In this document: positions 8,115 to 15,608 of the stretch, in pieces | Position numbering within the stretch: the stretch's first letter is position 1 | Layout of the letters: every line of letters starts with the position of its first letter | Source: Gammaproteobacteria bacterium | GTDB taxonomy: Bacteria; Pseudomonadota; Gammaproteobacteria; Steroidobacterales; Steroidobacteraceae | Reading direction: 5' to 3' | Length of the DNA: 15,987 nucleotides | NCBI GenBank assembly: GCA_027451085.1 | Contig: DAIDKA010000001.1 | Span: 1 to 15,987, forward strand | The notes under the pieces: generated by a model | Seen by the model: the letters and a program-made list of their open reading frames with translations, nothing else | Told to the model about the DNA's origin: nothing | Database searches by the model: none | Translations under genes and position numbers: made by a program

Positions 8115-9056
8115 CTACCAGCCCGACTCCATGCGGAACGGCACCGGCGTCAACACGGCCTCGATCTGGCGGATCTTCCCGTCCGTGATCTTGAAGACCT
8201 CGGCGATGTAGAAGCTGAACGGCTGCCGGAACATCGCCGGCACATCGACGAGCGTGTGATCCAGTGTGTGCGAGAACTTCGCGTGCGTGCCGTCATGGTC
8301 GAAATAGCCCCAGCCGAAGGCGAGGCCCTTGGTGCGGTCCACGACCTCGAAGCGCCGCTCGCGGATGTTGGTGACGATGACGGAGAAGCCGGTGTCGTAC
8401 TGCGACTTGCAGTCCAGCCACCGCATCGAGCCCCTGGGGGCCTGGGGATTGTTGGCGGTCACGGTGCCGTTCTCGCGCCGCTGGCAATCCGGGGCGAACG
8501 GCACGTTGCGGCTGCTGTCCTCGTCGGCCATGCCGGTGAACTAGGCATTGCCGGCAGCGGCCAGGAGAGCGCGCGAGGCCCGATGATCCACCGGAATCTC
8601 CTGCGCCATCAGCGGGGCCGGATCGGTATTGCCGTGGCTGGTCGCGGCCTGCGGCTGGACGGAGATGCTGCGGTTCAGCAGCGTCTCGATCTGCGACACC
8701 TGGCCATCGTTCTCAACCTTCAGCCGCACGGCGAACCAGTTGTTGTTGCCGTTTTCCTCTATCCGGCCCAGCAGGCCCACCTGGCCCGCCTCCTCATCGA
8801 TGATGTCCAGGCGGTAGGTCGGGGCCGCGGATGCGGTCTGCCACAGCCCGTCCCCCAGGTTCAGCCGTACCCCGTTCTCGGTGTAGCGCACATTGCGCCG
8901 CACGGGCAGCAGGCCCGGATCATGGCCCACCACAGCCGCAAGGTAGGTATCCATGACCTTCTCCAGGCAGGCTCGGTCGTGGTTGCAGCCGGCCGCCAGC
9001 GCATCACCCGAGGCCAGGGCCAGTACCGCCGTCATGGCAGTGACTCGTCGGTTCAT
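8115..9056 (-). pseudogene. Double NTF2/SnoaL-like exported protein interrupted by an in-frame amber codon
   Basis: The reading frame from ATG 9056 (ribosome site AAGGGGGAG just upstream) to TAG 8115 would encode 313 residues but contains TAG at 8543-8541, codon 172. The first part (9056-8541) has a signal peptide ending near DALAAG and one domain from CLEKVMDTYLAAV to VSQIETLLN. The second part (8531-8115 from the next ATG, same frame, four codons after the stop) runs from MADEDSSRNVPFAPDC to IRQIEAVLTPVPFRMESGW. The stop falls at AGNA-stop-FTGM, where the downstream paralog reads AGNAY with codon TAC, so one C-to-G change explains it. No strong ribosome site precedes the internal ATG. It may be a recent pseudogene, a sequencing error, read-through, or two separately made halves. 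The function is unknown. Confidence 0.75.
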
Positions 9057-9171
9057 GACTCCCCCTTGTGGCCGGATTGTTGGATTTGTCAACGGTGGGC
9101 CGGGGCCCATCTTCCGCCGGGAGACGGGCCTCGAGCAACCACCGCCCGCGCACAGGTCTTTTGGGGCCGCT

Positions 9172-10800
9172 TCAACCGGCCATCGAGACCAGCATCAGCT
9201 TTCTGGGACGGGCCCGCTGCAGGCCCAGCAGCAGTTCCTCCGCCGCCATCGGCCGGCTCAGGTGCCAGCCCTGCGCGTACTGCACACCGAGTTCGCGCAG
9301 CAAGGTCGCCTGGGTTCCGGTCTCCACACCTTCGGCGATCAGCTCTATGTCCAGGGAGCGGGCCATGCCGATGATGTGCAGCGCCACCTGGCTGGTCGGC
9401 GTGTCCAGGTTCATGGTGTCGACGAAGGACTTGTCGATCTTCAGGTAGTCGATCTCGAAGTTCTCCAGGTAAGCCAGGGTGGAGTAGCCGGTGCCGAAGT
9501 CATCAATGGCCACCTTCACCCCCCCATCCCGCAGGCTGTGCAGGACTCCCTGCGCCAGCTCACGATCCAGGAAGCCGCGTTCCGTCACCTCGATCACGAG
9601 GTTGCCCGGACCGGCCTTCATCCTGTGGGCCATGCCGCCCATGAGTTCGAGCACGTCGCCGGAGGTAAGATCGATGGGGGACAGGTTGATGGCCACGTGG
9701 AAGCGCGGTGCGATGCTGAAAACATCGTTCAGGTCCTGCGTCACCAGCTCCACCACCCGGCGGGTGATGTCCTGGATCAGGCCTGCATCCTCGGCCGCCG
9801 GGATGAACAGGTCCGGGCGCATCAGCTCGCCATTGGCCCGCCGCCAGCGCAGCAGCGCCTCCGCCCCCACCCACTCGCCGGTGCACAGGTCCACCACCGG
9901 CTGGTACACCATGTAGAACTCCTGCCGTCGCAGGCCGGCGCGGATCATCGCCGGCAGTGCCACCTGCCGCCTCACCAGGTACAGTGCCGCCAGCGCCAGC
10001 GCGATGCCCGCAACCAGGCCCACCGGCACCAGCACCATGGCCGTGGAGCGCTCCTGTGCGTGCATGTAGGTCACCGGCAGCGCGGCCACGGCCCCCAGCA
10101 GGTAGCGGTTGGAGCGTGCAACGGCCACCACGTAGCCCGCGTCCACGAACGTCCGCACGCTGTGCCCGCGCGGCACCTGCCGCGTGGGCGATCCGACCCA
10201 CTCCGGCTTGACGTAGCCCCGCAGCGCCATGAATCTGCCGTTGATGGGCTGGAAAAAGCCCAGCGAAACATCTTCTTCGTTGGTGGTGGCCTCCAGCGCG
10301 AGGTCCCTGTTCATGATCGCGGCAAAGCCGTTGCGTTCCACCACGATGTAGGTATCGGCTTCGTCGAACGGGAACCGGACGTTGAGGCGGATGCGGACAT
10401 GCCGCTGTGACACCCAGTCCACCGGACCCAGCGGAAAGTCGATCCCCTCGCGGCCCTGCGATGAACAGACCATGTGGCCGTTCACCACATAACCTACCGC
10501 GTGCAGGTAGCTCGACTCCAGGTCCAGCTTGCGCATCAGCGCCACGCTCTCATCGGAACACGGCTCCGCCGGATTGCGGTCCGCCAGGGTCCTGATGGCC
10601 GTATAGCCCTGGCTGATGCTGGTTTCGGCGCGATGCAGGACGTCGTCCGCGTAGGCAGAGACCAGCCGCATCTCTGTTTCCCGGCCCTGCCGATCGGCCA
10701 GCAGGATTGCAATCAGCAGCGGAATGGCAACACCTAAGATCGCCACCAGTACGGCGATGATGCCCGCGATCTGTCCCGGTGAGCGTTGCCGCGACTGCAT
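9172..10800 (-). CDS. Membrane c-di-GMP phosphodiesterase, CSS-motif plus EAL domain
   Basis: This enzyme hydrolyses cyclic di-GMP to pGpG and lowers the signal that favours biofilm over motility. From ATG 10800 (GGGGG 7 nt upstream) it has 542 residues. The order is: membrane helix about 12-35; periplasmic CSS-motif domain with Cys81 (PCSDES) and Cys112 (VCSSQG); second helix about 253-276; and a cytoplasmic EAL domain from about 285. Key EAL residues are all present: EALLRW (Glu314), INLSP, VIEVTER, DDFGTGYS (Asp433-Asp434), LKIDKSF and AEGVET (Glu490). It should therefore be active. In E. coli PdeC-type proteins the two cysteines form a disulfide that restrains activity, so periplasmic redox control is likely here. 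An upstream ATG at 10815 is possible but less well placed. It reads divergently from the glucosidase gene. Confidence 0.95.
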   Translation of the reverse strand: MQSRQRSPGQIAGIIAVLVAILGVAIPLLIAILLADRQGRETEMRLVSAYADDVLHRAETSISQGYTAIRTLADRNPAEPCSDESVALMRKLDLESSYLHAVGYVVNGHMVCSSQGREGIDFPLGPVDWVSQRHVRIRLNVRFPFDEADTYIVVERNGFAAIMNRDLALEATTNEEDVSLGFFQPINGRFMALRGYVKPEWVGSPTRQVPRGHSVRTFVDAGYVVAVARSNRYLLGAVAALPVTYMHAQERSTAMVLVPVGLVAGIALALAALYLVRRQVALPAMIRAGLRRQEFYMVYQPVVDLCTGEWVGAEALLRWRRANGELMRPDLFIPAAEDAGLIQDITRRVVELVTQDLNDVFSIAPRFHVAINLSPIDLTSGDVLELMGGMAHRMKAGPGNLVIEVTERGFLDRELAQGVLHSLRDGGVKVAIDDFGTGYSTLAYLENFEIDYLKIDKSFVDTMNLDTPTSQVALHIIGMARSLDIELIAEGVETGTQATLLRELGVQYAQGWHLSRPMAAEELLLGLQRARPRKLMLVSMAG

Positions 10801-10977
10801 GGACTGCCCCCGCATTGTTGCGAAGTTCCGGCGGTGGACGCGCCGTTCGCCGTGGCAGTCTACGCCCCTGGGCGAGCCCGGGGTACATTCAATCACGACA
10901 TGATATGGTTACCATGAACTCCATCACGGCGTTTCAAATTCATATTTTACAGAGTTGACGGACCACAGGCGGAAGAG
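10801..10977. promoter_or_regulatory. Divergent promoter region between phosphodiesterase and glucosidase genes
   Basis: This 177-bp gap holds no gene. It includes an A+T-rich patch (10931-10950, with CATATTTTAC) that stands out in this GC-rich window and probably marks the glucosidase promoter. A perfect ATGGT-T-ACCAT inverted repeat (10905-10915) overlaps the candidate -10 of the phosphodiesterase gene by one base and may be a regulator site. GGAAGAG directly precedes the glucosidase ATG. I find no well-spaced pair of consensus hexamers on either strand. Confidence 0.4.
10865..10883 (-). promoter_or_regulatory. Possible leader hairpin of the phosphodiesterase gene
   Basis: CCCCTGGG-CGAG-CCCGGGG folds into a 7-bp stem with one bulged T and a 4-nt loop. 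It lies about 65 bp upstream of the phosphodiesterase start, near the predicted 5' end of its transcript. The candidate -10 TATCAT (10900-10905, minus strand) lacks a good -35. A role in leader stability is only a guess. Confidence 0.25.
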
Positions 10978-13626
10978 ATGGCGATTTTGAATGCGGAGCA
11001 GGAACGCCTGCAGGAGACCTTCCCGCAGGAGGAAGGCTGGCATAAGTGGGGTCCGTACCTGTCCGAGCGCCAGTGGGGCACCGTACGGGAGGATTACAGC
11101 TCCGACGGTGACGCCTGGCAGTACTTCCCGCACGAGCAGGCCCGCAGCCGCGCCTACCGCTGGGGAGAGGACGGCATCGCCGGTCTGTCCGACAGCGCGC
11201 AACGCCTGTGCCTGGCGCTCGCGCTGTGGAACGGGCGTGACCCGATCCTGAAGGAGCGCCTGTTCGGACTCACCAACGTCGAGGGCAATCACGGCGAGGA
11301 CGTCAAGGAGCTCTATTACTACCTCGACGCCACTCCCAGCCACTCGTACCTGCGGATGCTCTACAAGTATCCGCAGGCTGAGTACCCGTACGACCACCTG
11401 GTGTGCATGAACGAAGACCGCGACCGCGACCAGCCGGAGTACGAGCTGCTGGATACCGGCCTGTTCGACGGCGGCAGATACTTCGATGTCAGCGTTGAAT
11501 ACGCCAAGGCCTCGCCCGAGGACATCCTCATGCGGATCACGGCGGTCAACCGCGGCCCGGAGCCCGCCACACTCCACCTGCTGCCGCAGCTGTGGTTCCG
11601 CAACACCTGGAGCTGGAACAGCGGTGGCGCGCGGCCCCTGATACAGCAGGATGCCGGCGGCCTCAAGGCGCAGCACGCCACGCTCGGCGCGTACTGCCTG
11701 CAGGTCGAAGGCACACCCTGCGACTTCCTGTTCTGCGACAACGACTCCAACGCCACGCGCCTGTGGGATGCGCCACCGCGGCCGGGTTTCTGGAAGGACG
11801 CGTTCCACGACCGCGTGGTTCACGGCCGGACCGAAGCGGTCAATCCGCAACGGCAAGGCACCAAGGCCGCCGCATGGTTCAGGCAGCAGGTCCCCGCCGG
11901 AGAATCCTGGCAGCTGCGCCTGCGGCTGACCCGCGGCTCAGCGGCCGCGTTTGACGACTTCGAGCAGGTGTTCACCGCGCGCATGCGGGAGGCGGACGAG
12001 TTCCACGCCCAGCTGCAGACCGGCATGGACAGCGCCGATGCCCGCGCCGTGCAGCGCCAGGCCTTCGCCGGCTTGATCTGGAGCAAGCAGTTCTTCCACC
12101 TGCGGGTACCACGCTGGCTCGAGGGCGATCCCGCGCAGCCTGCCCCTCCTGCTCAGCGGCAGCACGGCCGCAACCGTGACTGGCGGCACCTGGACAGTGC
12201 CGACATCCTCTCCGTCCCCGACAAGTGGGAATACCCCTGGTTCGCCGCCTGGGACCTGGCCTTCCATTGCATTGCATTCGCCTATCTCGATCCGGCCTTC
12301 GCCAAGCAACAGCTGGTGCTGCTGACCCGCGAGTGGTACCTGCACCCCAACGGGCAGATCCCGGCCTACGAGTGGTCCTTCGACGACGCCAACCCCCCGG
12401 TTCATGCCTGGGCGGCGTGGCGCGTGTTCACGATCGAGCGCAGCCGCAACGGTGGCCACGGCGACCTGGCGTTCCTCGAGCGCATCCTGCACAAGCTGAT
12501 GCTGAACTTCACCTGGTGGGTGAACCGCAAGGACGCCGGCGGCCACAACCTGTTCCAGGGCGGGTTCCTCGGACTTGACAACATCGGGGTGTTCAACCGC
12601 AGCCAGCAGCTGCCCACCGGCGGTTTCCTCGACCAGGCCGACGGCACCAGCTGGATGGCGATGTATGCGCTCAACCTCATGCGCATCTCGCTGGAGCTCG
12701 CGCAGCACAACCCGGTGTACGAGGACATCGCCAGCAAGTTCTTCGAGCACTTCCTGCACATCGCCGAGGCGATGGACCGCGTGGGCCATGGTGTCGGCTT
12801 GTGGGACCCACAGGATGCCTTCTTCTACGATGTCATCAATCATCCGGGGGGCGTTGCGCAGCCATTGAAGCTCCGTTCCATGGTGGGTCTCATCCCGCTG
12901 TTCGCTGTCGAACCACTGGACCCTGAGCTGGTCGACCGGCTGCCGCAATTCAAGGCCCGGCTGGAATGGTTCCTGGAACACCACCCGCACCTGGCTGCGC
13001 TCGTGTCACACTGGCACACCAAGGGTCACGGCGAACGCCGCCTGCTGTCGCTGCTGCACGGACGCCGGCTGCGCCAGGTGCTGCAGCGCCTGTTCGACGA
13101 GGGCGAGTTCCTCTCGCCCTACGGCGTGCGCGGACTGTCCAAGGCCCACGAACGCGAACCATTTGAATACCAGTTCGGCACCACCCAGCTGTCGGTGACC
13201 TACGAACCGGCCGAGTCCCGCAGCGGACTGTTCGGCGGCAACTCCAACTGGCGCGGGCCGGTGTGGTTCCCGGTCAACCTGCTGATCATCGAGTCGCTGC
13301 AGAAATTCGACTACTACTATGGCGGCAGCTTCAAGATCGAGTGTCCGACGGGTTCCGGACACTGGCTTACGCTGGAGCAGGCGGCCGGCGAACTGAGCGC
13401 CCGGCTCACGCGAATCTTCCTGCGGGACGGCTCCGGCAGGCGCCCGGTGTACGGATCGCAGGCCATGCTGCAGGACGACCCGGCATTCCGCGACCACATC
13501 CTGTTCTATGAGTACTTCCACGGCGAGGACGGCCACGGCCTCGGTGCTTCCCACCAGACCGGCTGGACCGGTCTGGTGGCAAAGCTGCTGATGCCGCGCC
13601 GGACCGAACCCGGCGTATCAGGGTGA
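10978..13626 (+). CDS. Large glucosidase-like protein, GH63/MGH1-type glycoside hydrolase
   Basis: This cytoplasmic protein of 882 residues belongs to a widespread bacterial family usually named 'glucosidase', with an (alpha/alpha)6 barrel related to GH63. There is no signal peptide. The N-terminal half carries the family signature WGPYLSERQWGTVREDYS, then YRWGEDGIAG, LWNGRDPILKERLFGL and NVEGNHGEDVKELYYYLD, which probably form a beta-sandwich domain. The barrel half has WFAAWDLAFH (Trp425-Asp426), YEWSFDDANPPVHAW (from Tyr464), DGTSWMAMYALNLMRI and NSNWRGPVWFPVN (Asn755-Trp763). Acidic residues in these motifs probably include the catalytic pair, but I cannot assign them safely. Expected activity is hydrolysis of an alpha-glucosidic oligosaccharide; the true substrate is unknown in most members. 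The start is well supported by GGAAGAG. It stands alone, divergent from the EAL gene and convergent with the permease gene. Confidence 0.9.
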   Translation: MAILNAEQERLQETFPQEEGWHKWGPYLSERQWGTVREDYSSDGDAWQYFPHEQARSRAYRWGEDGIAGLSDSAQRLCLALALWNGRDPILKERLFGLTNVEGNHGEDVKELYYYLDATPSHSYLRMLYKYPQAEYPYDHLVCMNEDRDRDQPEYELLDTGLFDGGRYFDVSVEYAKASPEDILMRITAVNRGPEPATLHLLPQLWFRNTWSWNSGGARPLIQQDAGGLKAQHATLGAYCLQVEGTPCDFLFCDNDSNATRLWDAPPRPGFWKDAFHDRVVHGRTEAVNPQRQGTKAAAWFRQQVPAGESWQLRLRLTRGSAAAFDDFEQVFTARMREADEFHAQLQTGMDSADARAVQRQAFAGLIWSKQFFHLRVPRWLEGDPAQPAPPAQRQHGRNRDWRHLDSADILSVPDKWEYPWFAAWDLAFHCIAFAYLDPAFAKQQLVLLTREWYLHPNGQIPAYEWSFDDANPPVHAWAAWRVFTIERSRNGGHGDLAFLERILHKLMLNFTWWVNRKDAGGHNLFQGGFLGLDNIGVFNRSQQLPTGGFLDQADGTSWMAMYALNLMRISLELAQHNPVYEDIASKFFEHFLHIAEAMDRVGHGVGLWDPQDAFFYDVINHPGGVAQPLKLRSMVGLIPLFAVEPLDPELVDRLPQFKARLEWFLEHHPHLAALVSHWHTKGHGERRLLSLLHGRRLRQVLQRLFDEGEFLSPYGVRGLSKAHEREPFEYQFGTTQLSVTYEPAESRSGLFGGNSNWRGPVWFPVNLLIIESLQKFDYYYGGSFKIECPTGSGHWLTLEQAAGELSARLTRIFLRDGSGRRPVYGSQAMLQDDPAFRDHILFYEYFHGEDGHGLGASHQTGWTGLVAKLLMPRRTEPGVSG

Positions 13627-13653
13627 CTCAGGTGACGCCGTGGGCGGCCGTGC

Positions 13654-15159
13654 TCACACCCGGTTGCGTCGCGCGGCCAGCAGGTGCGCGTCGCCCTCCG
13701 GGGCCCGTCCGTGATCATAGGGCCGGCCCAGCGCCATGTAGGCCAGGCCCGAGATCACAACCGCGGCGGTGCCCAGCAGCATGCCGTAGTTGCTGTACCA
13801 CGGATCAGCGGGCGCGCGTGGCCACACCATGTTGATCAACGCGCCTACGCCGTAGAACAGCGCCACGACATTCACCGGCAGCGCCCAGCGGCCAAGCTGG
13901 AATGGCCCCGACGGACGCCAGCCGCGCAACCGGGCGATGAGCGCCGCGAGCACGATCATCTGGAACGCGATGTAGATGCCGGCGGTGGCGAAGCTGATGA
14001 TCGCAGCTATGGCGTTGGTCAGCCAGAAGCCGGCGACCGAGATCAGCGCAGGCACGAGCCCGCTGACCGTAAGCGCCACCAGCGGCACGTGTGTTCGCGG
14101 CGACATGCGCACCAGCCAGCGGCTGCCGACGATCATTTCATCGCGCGCATAGGCGAACAGCAACCGGCTGGCCGCCGCCTGCAGGGACAGCAGGCAGGAC
14201 AGGAACGACACCAGCACCACCACCACGACGGCCCGGAACCCGCTCATGCCCACGGCGGCGACCAGTGTATCGGCCACCGGATCTGCCACCTTGCCGGCGA
14301 GCACGGCCGGCAGGTCCGGCAGCGCGAGGATCAGTGCGAGACATACGAACATCGCCGCACCACCGCCGATGTAGATGGTCATGCGCATGGCCTTGGGGAT
14401 TTCGCGCGCCGCATTCGGCGTCTCCTCGGCCACGTCCCCGCAGGCCTCGAAGCCGAAGTAACAAAACGTCGCGCCCAGCGCCGAGGCCAGGAAAGCCGGC
14501 AGGTAGGATGCGCCGCCGGCTGCAACGGGCGGATGCATCAGCACCGACAGCGTCTGGTGACGGGCGAACAGCAGAAGATAACCGCCCACCGCAAGTGCTC
14601 CCAGCAGCTCGCAGATGAAGCCGAACATCGCCACCCGCGCGAGCAGGCGCGTGCCGCTGAAGTTCAGCGCCGTCACCACGGCGATCATCGCCAGCGACAG
14701 CACCAGCTGCACGCCCGGGCCGAACTGCACTTTGAACAACGCGGCCACGAAGGGCGTGCCACCCGCCGCCACCGCGGACACCGTGGCCCACAGCGCCCAG
14801 GCGTAGATCCATCCGGCCATCCAGGCCCAGCGCTTGCCCACCAGCCGGCGCGCCCAGGGATACAGTCCGCCGGAAATCGGGAACTGCGACACCACCTCGC
14901 CGAAGACCAGGCAGACCAGCAGCTGCCCCAGGCCCACCAGCAGGTAGTTCCACCACATGGGCGGACCACCAGCGGCAATGGATGTGCTGAACACGCTGTA
15001 TACGCCCACCACCGGCGACAAGTAGGTGAACCCGAGGGAGAAGTTCTCCCACTTGCTCATGCTGCGGTCGAAGTGCGAGGAATACCCCAACGCCGCCAGC
15101 TGCGCGGCATCCTGGTCCACCACCGCCGCATCGGCCCGCCGGTCCTCGGCGCCGCTCAC
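13654..15159 (-). CDS. APC-superfamily amino acid/polyamine permease
   Basis: This is an inner-membrane secondary transporter of 501 residues with about 12 helices. The cytoplasmic N-terminus ends in FDRSMSKWENFSLGFTYLSP, the usual lead into helix 1 of GABA/choline/amino acid permeases. FGEVVSQFPISGGLYPWARR follows helix 2, and FCYFGFEACGDVAEET is the helix 6 consensus of the family. The last part has PWYSNYG and a charged tail ending RRNRV. The start is GTG 15159, overlapping the TGA of the upstream barrel gene by 4 bp (GTGA) without its own ribosome site, so translation is coupled. With an aldehyde dehydrogenase of the aminobutyraldehyde type two genes upstream, uptake of an amine, GABA or polyamine is the best guess. 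The gap to the convergent glucosidase gene is 27 bp with no clear terminator. Confidence 0.92.
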   Translation of the reverse strand: MSGAEDRRADAAVVDQDAAQLAALGYSSHFDRSMSKWENFSLGFTYLSPVVGVYSVFSTSIAAGGPPMWWNYLLVGLGQLLVCLVFGEVVSQFPISGGLYPWARRLVGKRWAWMAGWIYAWALWATVSAVAAGGTPFVAALFKVQFGPGVQLVLSLAMIAVVTALNFSGTRLLARVAMFGFICELLGALAVGGYLLLFARHQTLSVLMHPPVAAGGASYLPAFLASALGATFCYFGFEACGDVAEETPNAAREIPKAMRMTIYIGGGAAMFVCLALILALPDLPAVLAGKVADPVADTLVAAVGMSGFRAVVVVVLVSFLSCLLSLQAAASRLLFAYARDEMIVGSRWLVRMSPRTHVPLVALTVSGLVPALISVAGFWLTNAIAAIISFATAGIYIAFQMIVLAALIARLRGWRPSGPFQLGRWALPVNVVALFYGVGALINMVWPRAPADPWYSNYGMLLGTAAVVISGLAYMALGRPYDHGRAPEGDAHLLAARRNRV

Positions 15160-15581
15160 AGCAGTTCGTACCGGAAATCGTAGGCCGAACCCCTGGCATC
15201 CCGTGCATGCAGGTGCAGGGTGCCGCGCACGCCGGCGAACCTGCCGGTACCGCCGGTTACGACGAGGTCAGAGTCACCGGCGTCCAGGAACGGACCGGCG
15301 CAGTTGATCTGTCCGTCCTTGAGCATCAGCGTCCAGGTGCACTCCCAGCTCCTGCCCGGCGCCACGCGCACGCAATAGCCCTGGTCGCTGCCCAGCTGGG
15401 TCCTGTTGGCGGCGTCGAACACCGGGTTGGCGAAGGTGAGCACGTTGCCCAGCGCATCGCCCTTGGTGCTGCCGAGGTTCACGGCGGTATCCGTGAGGGC
15501 CCGCTCGACGACGGTGAGCTTCTCACCCGCGGCGGCCGTCCCTGCCGCCAGCGAGGCGACCCCGATCATCCATGTACGCAT
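15156..15581 (-). CDS. Small exported allene-oxide-cyclase/dirigent-like barrel protein
   Basis: This 141-residue protein has a signal peptide (MRTWMIGVASLAAGTAAAG) and a mature part of about 120 residues rich in beta strands. Its hallmark is LVVTGGTGRFAGVRGTLHLH, as in the dirigent/allene oxide cyclase-like beta-barrel family. Before it come ANPVFDAANRTQLGSDQGYC and RSWECTWTLMLKDGQINC, also family-like. The two cysteines on facing strands could form a periplasmic disulfide. Bacterial members have no settled function; plant relatives steer coupling or cyclisation of bound small molecules. AAGGA and GGGGAG precede the ATG at 15581. It starts 27 bp after the aldehyde dehydrogenase stop and overlaps the permease start by 4 bp, so it is the middle gene of an operon. 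A ligand-binding or accessory role is inference. Confidence 0.8.
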   Translation of the reverse strand: MRTWMIGVASLAAGTAAAGEKLTVVERALTDTAVNLGSTKGDALGNVLTFANPVFDAANRTQLGSDQGYCVRVAPGRSWECTWTLMLKDGQINCAGPFLDAGDSDLVVTGGTGRFAGVRGTLHLHARDARGSAYDFRYELL

Positions 15582-15608
15582 CGTTCCTTCTCCCCGTGCT
15601 TCATCTGA

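Noticed and set aside
9087..9092. TTGACA on the minus strand as a promoter for the amber-interrupted gene
   Set aside because: It lies only about 30 bp before the ATG, so the -10 and transcription start would fall on the ribosome site, and no -10-like hexamer is present at the right spacing.
13611..13640. CGGCGT/ACGCCG inverted repeat between glucosidase and permease genes as a terminator
   Set aside because: The stem is only 6 bp with an 18-nt loop and no T tract, which is little better than chance in GC-rich DNA.
13684..15183. 499-codon plus-strand frame opposite the permease
   Set aside because: It is a shadow of the permease gene: the translation is rich in His, Arg and Gln with no hydrophobic or domain pattern, whereas the minus strand has full APC motifs.
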